From NCBI RefSeq assembly GCF_945290125.1, contig NZ_CALYQV010000005.1, forward strand, positions 1 through 60,075: a stretch of DNA of 60,075 nucleotides, written 5' to 3'. A program made the position numbers and the translations under genes. This DNA is from an uncultured Lactobacillus sp. Its GTDB lineage: Bacteria > Bacillota > Bacilli > Lactobacillales > Lactobacillaceae. The notes beneath the pieces were generated by a model. It was given only the letters and a program-made list of their open reading frames with translations. It did no database searches and was not told the DNA's origin. Of this stretch, positions 35,208-43,621 are shown in pieces. Position 1 is the stretch's first letter, and each line of letters begins with the position of its first letter.

Positions 35208-35973
35208 GATTCTTTAACACCTCCTTAGCTAAATCATCATAAACTTCAGCACCACGAGAATTTGGGGCATATTCAGTAATTGCTTCTCCGTAACTAGGAG
35301 CTTCAGCCAGCTTAGTAATTCTCGGGATAATAGTTTTATAAACCTTATCAGAAAAATAGGAACGTACTTCTTTTACAACTTCTGCACCTAAATTAGTCCG
35401 AGCATCCAGCATGGTCAGCAAAACGCCCTCAACACCTAAATCTTTATTAAAGTGTTTTTGCACTAAACGGATGGTATTAAGCAGCTGGCTAAGCCCCTCC
35501 ATAGCGTAATACTCGCTTTGAACGGGAATTAAAATTGAATCAGATGCCGTAAAAGCATTGATAGATAATTGTCCTAATGAAGGCGGACAATCAATAAAAA
35601 TAAAATCATAATTGCCGCTAATTGAATCTAAAGCTGATTTCAAGCGCGTTTCTCTGGCCATCATACTGATTAATTCCGTTTCAGCCCCAGACAAATTGAT
35701 AGTTGCCGGAACTAGATCTAGCCGCTTAGTTGAAGTATGGAAAATCGTATCTTTAAGGGGAACATCATTAATCAAAACGCTGTAAATATCTTGATCAATA
35801 GCAGATTTTTCAATCCCCAGGCCAGAGGTTGCATTACCCTGCGGATCAATGTCGACAATTAAGACTTGATAACCGCGTTCCGCAATCGAAGCCGCTAAAT
35901 TTATAGTTGTTGTCGTTTTACCGACGCCACCTTTTTGGTTAGCAACTGAAATTACACTCACCATATTTTCCAT
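35185..35973 (-). CDS. parA: Chromosome partitioning ATPase ParA (Soj)
   Basis: 262-residue Walker-type ATPase. The deviant Walker A motif is NQKGGVGKTTTTINLAA (about 12-28), with DIDPQGNATSGLG and FIDCPPSLG following. It forms ATP-dependent dimers on nucleoid DNA and works with ParB to move origins. Length and order match Bacillus soj. Either the ATG at 35973 or the one three codons downstream (MVSVISV) could be used; a GGAAGG site lies directly upstream of the first. It is followed by parB and preceded by noc with six bases between. Confidence 0.96.
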   Translation of the reverse strand: MENMVSVISVANQKGGVGKTTTTINLAASIAERGYQVLIVDIDPQGNATSGLGIEKSAIDQDIYSVLINDVPLKDTIFHTSTKRLDLVPATINLSGAETELISMMARETRLKSALDSISGNYDFIFIDCPPSLGQLSINAFTASDSILIPVQSEYYAMEGLSQLLNTIRLVQKHFNKDLGVEGVLLTMLDARTNLGAEVVKEVRSYFSDKVYKTIIPRITKLAEAPSYGEAITEYAPNSRGAEVYDDLAKEVLKNHGKKLKK

Positions 35974-35979
35974 GCCTTC

Positions 35980-36828
35980 CTACTTTCTTTTCAATTCAAT
36001 CGTAATCATATAATCATCCGGATCATTATTTTCTTTGAACTTAACCTTGATGCCAGACTGTTGTGCGAGTTTTATTGCCTTTTTGATTGTATTAATTTGT
36101 ACTTTCAAATCTTTAGGAATGCGATTAGCTGCTCGTCTTGTTTGTTCTGCCTGCTCTTTTTCTTTATCCTTAACTTTTTTGCCTGCAAAATATTGTTCAA
36201 CATTTTTAACAATTTTTTCGGTGTCGCTAACATTCAGGTTATTTGCAAGTATTTCGTCTAAGACACGACCTTGATCTTTCTCGCTTAATCCCACTAAGCA
36301 ACGACCATGACGTGGTGAAATTTCACCACTGGCCAAATAACTTTGTACCTTTGGTGTTAACTTTAAAAGACGCAACTTGTTCGCAACATAAGATTGTGAC
36401 TTGCCAATATTTTGGGCCAAGGTAGTTTGAGTCAGGTTGTTTAATTTCATAAGATTACTATAAGCCTGTGCTTCATCAATCGGATTTAAATCTTCCCTTT
36501 GCAGGTTTTCAATTAAAGCTAATGATGCAGCCTGGCTATCATCCATGTTATTAACTATTGCCGGTATTTTTGCCCAAGCAAGCTGCTTTGCGGCTCTCAG
36601 TCTGCGCTCACCAGCAATAATTTCATAATTGCCCTCTTTTTCACGTACAACAATTGGTTGCAGTAACCCGTCTTTATCAAGGGTTGATGCCAACTCATGA
36701 ATTGATTCTTCAGAAAACTGGTGCCGCGGCTGAAAAGAATTGGGTTTTATTTTACTTAGCTCAATATCCTGAATTTGCTTATTTTTAGGTATTTCTTCAT
36801 GATGACGTAAAGAAGAAAATAATGACAT
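35980..36828 (-). CDS. noc: Nucleoid occlusion protein Noc (ParB paralogue)
   Basis: 282 residues of the ParB family, distinguished from ParB by its position after rsmG. Motifs IKPNSFQPRHQF and AGERRLRAAKQLAW form the CTP site; LTQTTLAQNIGKSQSYVANK is the DNA-recognition helix-turn-helix. An N-terminal stretch MSLFSSLRHHEE could be the membrane-targeting helix known from Bacillus Noc. Noc binds palindromic NBS sites and blocks division over the chromosome. I found no clear NBS (ATTTCCCGGGAAAT) in the window. GGGGGAC stands close before the ATG. Confidence 0.93.
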   Translation of the reverse strand: MSLFSSLRHHEEIPKNKQIQDIELSKIKPNSFQPRHQFSEESIHELASTLDKDGLLQPIVVREKEGNYEIIAGERRLRAAKQLAWAKIPAIVNNMDDSQAASLALIENLQREDLNPIDEAQAYSNLMKLNNLTQTTLAQNIGKSQSYVANKLRLLKLTPKVQSYLASGEISPRHGRCLVGLSEKDQGRVLDEILANNLNVSDTEKIVKNVEQYFAGKKVKDKEKEQAEQTRRAANRIPKDLKVQINTIKKAIKLAQQSGIKVKFKENNDPDDYMITIELKRK

Positions 36829-36843
36829 TTTGAGTCCCCCTGT

Positions 36844-37566
36844 TTAATGAATTGGTTTGCGGTGCGGAGTTCCCGCCTGCCGCGGATATTTCTTAGGCGT
36901 AGCCTGCACTTTTTCTATCAGAATCAAAGTGCGCTCTTCAGTACTCTGAGGTAATTGTAATTCTTTAACTGCAATGACCTTACCACCTAAAACTTTTAAG
37001 GCTTTCCGAGCTGATTTCAGTTCGTCTTCAGCTTTTGGCCCCTTGAGAGCAATGAAATTGCCACTTTCTTTAATTAACGGCAAACAATACTCACTTAAAA
37101 CGGCCATGTTAGCAACAGCACGGGCAGTCACAACATCAAATTGTTCACGATATTGTTTATTTTGCCCCACATCTTCGGCACGACCATGAACCAAGGTAAC
37201 ATTCTTTAAATTTAACTGGGTGATTAAGCCCTGTAAAAAACTCAACCGTTTGCCCAGAGAATCGACGATAGTAACCTTTAATTCAGGCAGCATAATCTTC
37301 AATGGAATAGAAGGAAAACCGGCACCGGCACCAACATCACATAAAGTATCAGCCGCTTTTAATACTGAACCAAATGTGAAAAGAGGTGTGATACTATCCC
37401 AAAAATGCTTTAGATAGACCTCATCTTTTTCTGTTATTCGCGTAAGATTAACTTTTTTATTAGTCTCAATCAGACTGGTAAAGTATTGGTTAAATTGGTT
37501 GATTTGTTTTTCATTTAATTTAAAATTACGTTTTGATAATTCTTGGACGAACTGTTCAGGATTCAT
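36844..37566 (-). CDS. rsmG: 16S rRNA (guanine527-N7)-methyltransferase RsmG
   Basis: 240-residue SAM-dependent methyltransferase that modifies G527 of 16S rRNA. The SAM-binding motif is [16 protein letters not shown] (about 77-92), with [12 protein letters not shown] and GRAEDV following, and [19 protein letters not shown] later. Loss of RsmG gives low-level streptomycin resistance in other species. It leads the noc-parA-parB-yyzM-ychF run. The ribosome site is weak: GGGTG overlaps a palindrome just upstream of the ATG. Confidence 0.96.
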   Translation of the reverse strand: MNPEQFVQELSKRNFKLNEKQINQFNQYFTSLIETNKKVNLTRITEKDEVYLKHFWDSITPLFTFGSVLKAADTLCDVGAGAGFPSIPLKIMLPELKVTIVDSLGKRLSFLQGLITQLNLKNVTLVHGRAEDVGQNKQYREQFDVVTARAVANMAVLSEYCLPLIKESGNFIALKGPKAEDELKSARKALKVLGGKVIAVKELQLPQSTEERTLILIEKVQATPKKYPRQAGTPHRKPIH

Positions 37567-37567
37567 T

Positions 37568-37592
37568 TTTCACCCGTGAAACCTTGTTTCAC
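37568..37592. promoter_or_regulatory. Cluster of parS-like half sites upstream of rsmG
   Basis: TTTCAC-CC-GTGAAAC-CTT-GTTTCAC: three half sites identical or nearly identical to those of parS (GTTTCAC/GTGAAAC), arranged as a 14-bp inverted repeat with a two-base spacer followed by an everted pair. It differs from the parS consensus TGTTTCACGTGAAACA by the extra central bases, so it may be a degenerate ParB or Noc site, or simply a regulatory hairpin. Confidence 0.4.
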
Positions 37593-37723
37593 ACCCTTTA
37601 AATTTAACGCTAAAATTGGCTTAATGTAAAGTCAATGCATCCCTTTAATTATGAAATATTTTTCGACTGTCGTCAAAGTCTAAACGCATAAATTAAGCTA
37701 TAATATCGTCAAAGGAGATAAAT

Positions 37724-38260
37724 ATGATTGTTACTTTAATTGTACTGGCTTATTTGACACTAAAAACCTACAAAGGATTCCAAACAGGCTTCACCAGATT
37801 AATTATTAATCTGATATTTGCTGCCATTGTTTTCATTACAGCTATTCTGTTTCAAAATCCTGTCGGCAATTGGCTTTACAGTCAGATTACCGGGCAAAAT
37901 ATTCAAACTACTTTAACTCCTGGAACCAACTTAATGCTCTTTCGCTTTCTGGCATTTTTTATCATTGTCTTTTTTGGCAAAATGGTTGTTAAGATTTTTA
38001 AAGGCTGGGTACCTAATAAAAATCCCCATGCAACTAACTTTGGCAATTTACTAGATAGCGTTTTAGGTGCTGTCGTATCTTTTTTTGCCAGTTATTTCTT
38101 CGTTTACATTATCCTGTCAATGCTTAATGCTCTGCAAAATCCGTGGTTTATTCAGCAAACTTTAGATTCATCATTTATTCGTTTCATCATTTATAACACA
38201 CCTGGCTTATCCAACGGATTGTTCAACAGTATCTTCAGTATCAGCAGAACTGCTGCCTAA
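37724..38260 (+). CDS. cvpA: CvpA-family membrane protein
   Basis: 178 residues with four predicted membrane helices (about 1-20, 24-43, 68-88, 105-130), as in CvpA/colicin V production proteins: LAYLTLKTYKGFQTGFTRLI, then a middle segment with FFIIVFFGKMVVKIFKG. Members are linked to envelope homeostasis and biofilm traits; no enzymatic activity is known. AAAGGAG lies six to seven bases before the ATG. Single gene, divergent from rsmG, closed by a hairpin downstream. Confidence 0.85.
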   Translation: MIVTLIVLAYLTLKTYKGFQTGFTRLIINLIFAAIVFITAILFQNPVGNWLYSQITGQNIQTTLTPGTNLMLFRFLAFFIIVFFGKMVVKIFKGWVPNKNPHATNFGNLLDSVLGAVVSFFASYFFVYIILSMLNALQNPWFIQQTLDSSFIRFIIYNTPGLSNGLFNSIFSISRTAA

Positions 38261-38278
38261 ATTGAATAAAATAATCAT

Positions 38279-38313
38279 CAGCGTTTAAACTTGTTAGTTT
38301 AGGCGCTGTTTTT
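38279..38313 (+). terminator. Terminator after cvpA
   Basis: Arms CAGCGTTTAAACT (38279-38291) and AGTTTAGGCGCTG (38296-38308) pair with two wobble positions around TTGT-type loop; followed by five T. Twenty bases beyond the stop. Confidence 0.75.
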
Positions 38314-38490
38314 GTTCAAACAATTAACAAAAATTTACTTTGATCTTTTAGCTAAAATAATTTAAGTAATTACGTTATATATACCTCTACACATAATAGA
38401 AATCCACATAATTTTTTGGCATATATTTGCCATTTGTTGTAGTAAACTTGTTATGAAGGTAATTTGAATAAGAAAAACTAGGAGGATAAA

Positions 38491-39561
38491 TTGAAAAGTA
38501 AATTAACCTTAAAGAAAATTGTAACTATTTCTGCAGCCATTATTCTTGCAACACCCGTTTTCAGTAACGATCTGACGAAAACAGTTAGCGCAAAAACAGA
38601 ATCTCAAAATAAGCAATTAAAGCAGGACAATAATCAAGTAAATAAAGATTCTGAGACTCAAAAGCCGCAAGAAAGCCAAAAGACAGATAAAGAAACAGAT
38701 AAGACTGAAACCAATGTCCCCGAAGCCGAGACTCAAAATAAAAAGCCTGCTAATACCACTGCCAAAAAAGTCAAAACTTTCAAAGTAGCAATTATTAAAA
38801 AGAATTATGGTATTTATCTCGATAATTTTACCAAGAAGAAAGCAGCCAAGAAATATTTTCATCAAACATTTAATGTCAATAAAAAATTTACCCACAACGG
38901 CAAAACATACTACTGGCTTAACAAAAAGGGTATGAAGGCCATTGGCTACATTAATAAAAAAGCTGTAGCTACTCCTAATCAAGCTAAAACAATTGAGAAG
39001 ACGCCGTATGTCAGTCAATACGTTCCTGTTAAAACCCCATGGGGCTGCGCAGGAGCGTCAATGGCGATGTTGTTGGGTTCTCAGGGGCAGAAAATTACCA
39101 CTAGCTTGCTTACAAAAATTCAAAATAATTTACCAATGCAGCCAGTTAAAGGCGGACAAAAGGGCAATGTTTACACCGGTGTCGGTTTTGGCTATGTAAT
39201 TAGTCCAGGTGCCTTAGCTAAATATGCCCGGACTTTTAAGAAGGGCAAAAAGATCATTAATGTTTCCAGTAAAAAACTATCAGTTGATGATCTTAAGATG
39301 TACATCCAGGCTGGCAAGCCAGTATTATACTATGGCTTTTCTTCATATCAAAAAGCCGGCGATTACAAGCGCAATCACTGCAAAGTTATCACTGGCTACA
39401 AGAAAGACAAGTTCTTAGTTTATGATCCACTCTATTATTCCAAGTTTGATAAAGAGAGTACTGGTAGCAAGAACATGAATTATGATCATGGTGCAATTGC
39501 TTGGGTACCAAAGAGTGCTATTCAAGCAGAATTTTGTCATAAAGCTCTCTCATTCAAATAA
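38491..39561 (+). CDS. Secreted C39-like (papain-fold) cysteine peptidase family protein
   Basis: 356 residues. A signal peptide (1 to about 34, VSAKTES after cleavage) is followed by a Gln/Lys/Thr/Glu-rich linker (35-95), a wall-binding-like module (about 96-160; FKVAIIKKNYGIYL, NGKTYYWLNKKGMKAIGY) of the SLAP/SH3-like kind, and a peptidase_C39_2 domain (about 172-345). The putative catalytic residues are C186 in TPWGCAGASMAM, H296 in KRNHCKVITGY and D312 in VYDP. Related lactobacillus proteins are annotated as surface proteins of unknown substrate. The start codon is TTG with AGGAGG five bases upstream, a case where the ribosome site settles the start. Monogenic. Confidence 0.82.
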   Translation: MKSKLTLKKIVTISAAIILATPVFSNDLTKTVSAKTESQNKQLKQDNNQVNKDSETQKPQESQKTDKETDKTETNVPEAETQNKKPANTTAKKVKTFKVAIIKKNYGIYLDNFTKKKAAKKYFHQTFNVNKKFTHNGKTYYWLNKKGMKAIGYINKKAVATPNQAKTIEKTPYVSQYVPVKTPWGCAGASMAMLLGSQGQKITTSLLTKIQNNLPMQPVKGGQKGNVYTGVGFGYVISPGALAKYARTFKKGKKIINVSSKKLSVDDLKMYIQAGKPVLYYGFSSYQKAGDYKRNHCKVITGYKKDKFLVYDPLYYSKFDKESTGSKNMNYDHGAIAWVPKSAIQAEFCHKALSFK

Positions 39562-39591
39562 TATACTTACTTACAAATTTAAATTGTAAGT

Positions 39592-39618
39592 AAAAAAGTG
39601 CCTTAGGGGCACTTTTTT
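39592..39618. terminator. Bidirectional terminator between the C39-like gene and apbE
   Basis: Arms AAAAAAGTGCC (39592-39602, approximate) and GGCACTTTTTT (39608-39618) are perfectly complementary with T runs on both strands. A second inverted repeat (ACTTACAA/TTGTAAGT) lies just before it at about 39567-39590. Confidence 0.9.
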
Positions 39619-39619
39619 A

Positions 39620-40549
39620 TTACTTTTGAAAGTTATCATACTCAACGTGTTCATCGTTATAAACAAAAACTGCTCCAATGCGGTCAGGATCATCATGCCA
39701 ACCAGTAACCGGCTTACCTGCAAAAAACAATCTCTTACATTCGATTTCAGCTTCAACTGAATACTTGGTAAAAGTAGTTACTCCGGCTAAATCAGTTTCA
39801 ACCGGATAACCAGTTCGCGGATCAATTAAATGATGATACTTATGACCATCAACTTCTAAATAACGTTCATAAGTTCCGCTGGTAACTGCAGAACATTCTG
39901 GCACCATTACCGAAGCAATATTATTGCCACGAGACTCTTTTGGATCCTGTACTCCTACTGACCATTCACCACTGGCTCTCTTGGGTGAATCACCTACAAG
40001 TAAAATATTACCACCAAGATTAATAATTCCGGCATGAACACCGTATGCCCGCCAGTAATCTTTGATACGGTCGGCAATCCAGCCTTTAGCAATACCGCCT
40101 AAATCTAATTCCATGCCCTCTTTTTGTAAAAAAATGGTTTGATCAGCATCGTTTAGATCAACTTTAAACGGATCAATCAGTGCCATTCTTTGCTTAATTT
40201 GCTCAGCAGTAGGAACGTGAGCATTTTTAAAACCAATTGCCCATAACTTAACAACTGGGCCTATCAGAGCATTGAAACCAAAATTTTCCCGACTTTTTTC
40301 TACCGCCAATTTAACCAAATCGTAGGTACCACTTGAAACTTGAACTGGATGCTTACCTGCAGCATGATTAACATCCATTACTTCCGATTCATCACGATTA
40401 ACTGTCAATAAGTCTTCATAATGGTCAATCAAAGTAAAGGAATCATTAATCACGCTTTGATCACGAGCACCAAAAACCTGCAAAGTGATTGCTGTACCCA
40501 AGGCATGATGCTGTCCTACTTGTTGTTCTAAAGCCAAATTTTTAATCAT
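39620..40549 (-). CDS. apbE: FAD:protein FMN transferase ApbE
   Basis: 309 residues of the ApbE family, which covalently attaches FMN to Ser/Thr of target flavoproteins. Motifs: ELDLGGIAKGWIADRIKDYW (about 154-173), NLGGNILLVGDSP, the metal/FAD block HHLIDPRTGYPVETD and SAVTSGTYERY. There is no lipoprotein signal, so it acts in the cytosol, unlike the exported ApbE forms. It is the second gene after a tyrosine phosphatase, ten bases apart. No protein with an FMN-acceptor motif (DxxSGAT-like) was seen in the window. The nearby FMN reductases bind FMN non-covalently and are not obvious substrates. Confidence 0.93.
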   Translation of the reverse strand: MIKNLALEQQVGQHHALGTAITLQVFGARDQSVINDSFTLIDHYEDLLTVNRDESEVMDVNHAAGKHPVQVSSGTYDLVKLAVEKSRENFGFNALIGPVVKLWAIGFKNAHVPTAEQIKQRMALIDPFKVDLNDADQTIFLQKEGMELDLGGIAKGWIADRIKDYWRAYGVHAGIINLGGNILLVGDSPKRASGEWSVGVQDPKESRGNNIASVMVPECSAVTSGTYERYLEVDGHKYHHLIDPRTGYPVETDLAGVTTFTKYSVEAEIECKRLFFAGKPVTGWHDDPDRIGAVFVYNDEHVEYDNFQK

Positions 40550-40559
40550 TATTTTATCC

Positions 40560-41351
40560 CTAATTTTCCAAATAGCTCTTTCTTATTTTCTCTTGCATTT
40601 GCTGGTCAATTCCTAATTGATTAACAATATAAGAATCAATTCCACCAAAATCTTCATTGATGGTAATCAAGCTGGTATCAAAATATGCGTTAGCAACTGA
40701 ACCTAAAATACGCATGTTGGCCCGAAATTTATCATTTTCACCAGCTTTTTTAAACCTTTCATCGCGAACTTTACGGTAATCATTGAGCATTATATTGGAA
40801 TAAAGGTAATCCTGGCGAATTGTTTCTAAATCTACGCCTAAAATATAAAGCAGTATTACTGTGACTAATCCCGTTCTGTCCTTACCTTCTGAGCAATGAT
40901 ATAAAACTGCACCATCAGTTGTAGCAGCAATTAAACTGACAATTTGATGAATATTATTCTGAGAAAATTGATTACTGATATGATCATGATACCTTTGACA
41001 CATCATATAAAAGCCGGCATATTGATCCTTGCGGTATTGCTCAAATTCTCTGCTCATATCCAAACCATTACCACCGGTATTATCATCAGCCGATAATGGA
41101 AATTCATAATGAGCAACGCCATGAATGCTTTTATCAGAATTAGCTTTACATTCTGCTGGAGAACGCAAATCAATAATTTTAGTCAGACCATAATTAAGTA
41201 AAAATTGTTCATCTTCTGGCGTTATTTTACTTATGTTACCAGTGCGTAATAAGCGATGAAACTTAATCTGATGTCCGTTAAAGCCAATATAGCCACCTAA
41301 ATCACGCGGATTACGAACAGATTTTACAGGTAAAATGACAGGTTCAGTCAT
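40560..41351 (-). CDS. Tyrosine-protein phosphatase (PF13350-type)
   Basis: 263 residues. The phosphatase loop is YHCSEGKDRTGLVTVI (about 121-136) with Cys nucleophile and Arg; the N-terminal SVRNPRDLGGY and TGNISKITPEDE motifs and the Asp-containing ADDN loop match bacterial dual-specificity-like tyrosine phosphatases found in lactobacilli and Listeria (LipA type). No signal peptide is visible, so it is probably intracellular. It leads a two-gene unit with apbE, following a terminator that separates it from the FMN reductase genes. Substrate could be phosphotyrosine, phosphoinositides or small molecules. Confidence 0.87.
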   Translation of the reverse strand: MTEPVILPVKSVRNPRDLGGYIGFNGHQIKFHRLLRTGNISKITPEDEQFLLNYGLTKIIDLRSPAECKANSDKSIHGVAHYEFPLSADDNTGGNGLDMSREFEQYRKDQYAGFYMMCQRYHDHISNQFSQNNIHQIVSLIAATTDGAVLYHCSEGKDRTGLVTVILLYILGVDLETIRQDYLYSNIMLNDYRKVRDERFKKAGENDKFRANMRILGSVANAYFDTSLITINEDFGGIDSYIVNQLGIDQQMQEKIRKSYLEN

Positions 41352-41365
41352 GCCAACTTCCTTTC

Positions 41366-41406
41366 AAAAAAATAACCGAATAGGATACCCCCTATCCGGT
41401 TATTTT
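41366..41406 (-). terminator. Terminator after the FMN reductase pair
   Basis: Stem AAATAACCGAATAGG (41370-41384) with CCTATCCGGTTATTT (41391-41405), one mismatch; followed by T on the minus strand. It lies immediately upstream of the phosphatase ribosome site. Confidence 0.75.
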
Positions 41407-41434
41407 ACTCTCTGCCAGTTAATCTAGCAAAAGT

Positions 41435-41983
41435 TTATTTATGTGCTTGCTCAACAAACTTAAAGAAGTTGTCCATCATACCATCTAATTGCTTGATGGT
41501 TGCTTCATCAGTCAATTCACCAGTTTCTTTGTTGAATTTATCTGGAGCTTGACCAATTAAAACTTCATTACCTGGTAAAACATTTGCACTCATATCAGGT
41601 GAAAGCAAAATTTCACGCATGTCTTCTTGAGCACGGCCAGTACCTTGTGAACCATATGATGCACCAGCAACAGCAACGGGCTTCATCTTCATAACGTTAG
41701 GACCAGCGTGTGAACCTAGCCATTCAAGACTGCTCTTTAAAGCAGCAGGAATTGTATGATCATATTCTGGAGTAGTAATTACAATACCATCAGCACTCTT
41801 AACATCTTCGATCCAAGCCTTGATAGTATCATCAGCCATTTCTGTTCTGCAGAAAGGTGTCAACTTGTCGACTTCTTTAACTTCAATATCTGCTTTGTCA
41901 CTATAACGCTTGGCAATAAATTGTGCTAAAAAGCGATTATATGAAAAAGGTGCATTTGTACCAACAATTGCTAATATTTTCAT
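41435..41983 (-). CDS. NADPH-dependent FMN reductase family protein
   Basis: 182 residues of the flavodoxin-like NAD(P)H-dependent FMN reductase family; reduces free FMN, quinones or azo compounds. The N-terminal phosphate loop is IVGTNAPFSYNRFLAQFI (about 5-22), and TPEYDHTIPAALKSSLEWL (about 72-90) and AVAGASYGSQG are family motifs. The ATG at 41983 has AGGAGG seven bases upstream; the TTG two codons earlier overlaps it and is rejected. It follows a paralogue by 11 bases and is about 30-40 % similar to it by eye, so the two arose by an old duplication. Confidence 0.9.
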   Translation of the reverse strand: MKILAIVGTNAPFSYNRFLAQFIAKRYSDKADIEVKEVDKLTPFCRTEMADDTIKAWIEDVKSADGIVITTPEYDHTIPAALKSSLEWLGSHAGPNVMKMKPVAVAGASYGSQGTGRAQEDMREILLSPDMSANVLPGNEVLIGQAPDKFNKETGELTDEATIKQLDGMMDNFFKFVEQAHK

Positions 41984-41994
41984 TCTCAACCCTC

Positions 41995-42534
41995 CTATTT
42001 AGTTACTTGTGCGTACCAACTATCAACTTCATCGAAAAAGTGATCTAAGAATTTAACGGTTTCTTCATCTTTCAAGTCACTATTATCATCAAATTGCTTT
42101 GGTGCAACACCCATCATGAATTCATCACCATTGAAGACCTTAGCGCCAAAACCAGGTGCTAAAAACAGACTCTTCAAACGACTTTGTGAACGAGATGCGC
42201 CTTGTGGCATTGGTGAAGTTGAAACAATAGCAACTGGCTTACCCTTAAATGGGTGGGTTACACAAGATAACCACTCAAGCGCGCTACTTAAAGCACTGGT
42301 AACAGAGTGTTGTTGCTCAGGAGAACCGATTAATACCAAGTCGGCATCTTCAATTTCTTTACTCAAGGTTTGGACTGCTTCTGGGGCATCCTCACCTTCT
42401 TTAAACATTGGCAGCCCTTTAACTGTTGCCAGCTTAAAATCATACCTGTCGGCAAAACGCTTAGAAATAAATTTAAGCAATGCTTCATTAAATGAATTTT
42501 TGGCATTTGAGCCAGATAATGCAAGGATTTTCAT
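41995..42534 (-). CDS. NADPH-dependent FMN reductase family protein
   Basis: 179 residues, same family. [19 protein letters not shown] (about 4-22), [20 protein letters not shown] and [20 protein letters not shown] correspond to FMN- and subunit-contacting blocks; the canonical PEY is replaced by PEQ, and YGSQG by PMPQG, so specificity may differ from the partner. The ATG at 42534 has AAAGGTGG five bases upstream, settling the start against the longer GTG. The pair lies downstream of a TetR-type gene on the same strand with a palindrome at the promoter, suggesting induced redox detoxification. Confidence 0.9.
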   Translation of the reverse strand: MKILALSGSNAKNSFNEALLKFISKRFADRYDFKLATVKGLPMFKEGEDAPEAVQTLSKEIEDADLVLIGSPEQQHSVTSALSSALEWLSCVTHPFKGKPVAIVSTSPMPQGASRSQSRLKSLFLAPGFGAKVFNGDEFMMGVAPKQFDDNSDLKDEETVKFLDHFFDEVDSWYAQVTK

Positions 42535-42652
42535 AAAAACCACCTTTCAGGAAACTAATTTTACTGTTAATTATAGCATATCCGTACCTTTTTACCATGT
42601 TCCTGATTTCAGATAGCTTTAATAATTTAATACACTTGTATAGGTTATTTCC

Positions 42653-42667
42653 CTTACATTATGTAAG
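42653..42667. promoter_or_regulatory. Palindrome at the FMN reductase promoter
   Basis: CTTACA-TTA-TGTAAG, perfect six-base arms. On the minus strand it overlaps a potential -35 TTACAT, with TATACA 18 bases downstream. Such CTTAC/GTAAG palindromes are typical operators of redox-responsive repressors in Firmicutes; the binding protein is not known. Confidence 0.5.
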
Positions 42668-42697
42668 TAGTAAAAACCATTTTGGAGCTTTGCTTGT

Positions 42698-43294
42698 CTA
42701 TTCTTCTGTCTTAAACAAAGAAACATTACTTTTCTTGCTGAGCCAATCGTTTAAAATTGCATCATTAATTTGTGCCTTTAAAACGTTGATAATTTGTGTT
42801 TGTGAAAAAGCTGCAATTTTATTAACTATTAATGAAGCAATTCCACTAGTAGTTATACAGTTAGCAATAATAATACTTCTGATTTTTTCTGCTGAATACT
42901 TACTATCCGGATATTGCTCTTTAAATTTTTCAGTTCCAAAATTTATTAAAGTATTAGCGATTATTTTATTGCCGCACTTACCTTCAACAAACATTGCCTT
43001 GAAGAGGTTCTCTTGTTCTTGGGCAAAATCAATATACGATAAATCCATGTCAATCAATGGTTCAGTAGTATATCTTTTTTGTAAAATTTTATTCCTTAAG
43101 TTGTCCGCAATTTTACGCAAAACCTCTTGGCGCAAATCTTCCATACTATCAAATTCAAGATACAAAGGCTGAGTAGAAAAATGGCCAGCCTTAGCAATGC
43201 TGCGGGCCGTTAAGCTTTCAACTCCATCCTTAACAACCATTTTATAAGCAATATTTAAGATCTTACTTTTCCCTATTTCTTTTTTTCTAGCCAT
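42698..43294 (-). CDS. TetR-family transcriptional regulator
   Basis: 198 residues. The N-terminal TetR DNA-binding domain is clear: IGKSKILNIAYKMVVKDGVE, SLTARSIAKAGHFSTQPLYL, EFDSMEDLRQEV (about 7-58), with a variable all-helical ligand domain after it. AAGGA precedes the ATG. Directly upstream is the inverted repeat ACCGGTT/AACCGGT, a likely autoregulatory operator. It precedes the FMN reductase pair on the same strand, separated by about 160 bp with a different palindrome, so co-regulation is possible but not shown. Confidence 0.85.
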   Translation of the reverse strand: MARKKEIGKSKILNIAYKMVVKDGVESLTARSIAKAGHFSTQPLYLEFDSMEDLRQEVLRKIADNLRNKILQKRYTTEPLIDMDLSYIDFAQEQENLFKAMFVEGKCGNKIIANTLINFGTEKFKEQYPDSKYSAEKIRSIIIANCITTSGIASLIVNKIAAFSQTQIINVLKAQINDAILNDWLSKKSNVSLFKTEE

Positions 43295-43333
43295 TTTGTT
43301 TTTCCTTGATTAACATTAAAACATATTTTTTAA

Positions 43334-43353
43334 ACCGGTTTTTTAGAACCGGT
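43334..43353. promoter_or_regulatory. Inverted repeat upstream of the TetR gene
   Basis: ACCGGTT (43334-43340) and AACCGGT (43347-43353), perfect arms with a 6-nt spacer, 40 nt upstream of the regulator start. A further CCGGT follows at 43361. GC-rich arms in AT-rich surroundings make it stand out. Candidate autoregulatory TetR operator. Confidence 0.5.
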
Positions 43354-43399
43354 ATTGCCGCCGGTGAAATATATTTAAGCACACAAATGTAATGAGCAG

Positions 43400-43621
43400 T
43401 TAATCCTCATTATTCAAGAATTCATCATAATAAGTTGAAACCATATCACTTAATTCTTCTTTACTTAAGCCTTGAGCTGCACAAAATGAAAAGAAAGCAG
43501 CTGATAGAATATAGCCACGTTCAGAATCATCTGTGAGATTATCTGAAAAAGCCATATTAATGCTATGGTTCTGGTAGTCGGTTGTTAATTCAATAGATTT
43601 GTCTTCAGGAATATCGTTCAT
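43400..43621 (-). CDS. Small acidic protein of unknown function
   Basis: 73 residues, strongly acidic, no membrane segment, with a helical-looking middle (RGYILSAAFFSFCAAQGLSK, EELSDMVSTYYDEFLNNED). I do not recognise a family. Start chosen at the second of two ATG codons because GAGGT stands six bases before it. It sits alone between the TetR gene and a long gene-free stretch. Codon usage looks like its neighbours and the ribosome site is credible, so I regard it as a real gene, but with limited confidence. Confidence 0.55.
   Translation of the reverse strand: MNDIPEDKSIELTTDYQNHSINMAFSDNLTDDSERGYILSAAFFSFCAAQGLSKEELSDMVSTYYDEFLNNED

Noticed and set aside
37568-37581. Canonical parS site
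   Set aside because: TTTCACCCGTGAAA has two central bases too many compared with the 16-bp parS palindrome, so I list it only as parS-like.
41435-42534. FMN reductases as covalent ApbE substrates
   Set aside because: No DxxSGAT-type flavinylation motif is visible in either protein; this family binds FMN non-covalently.
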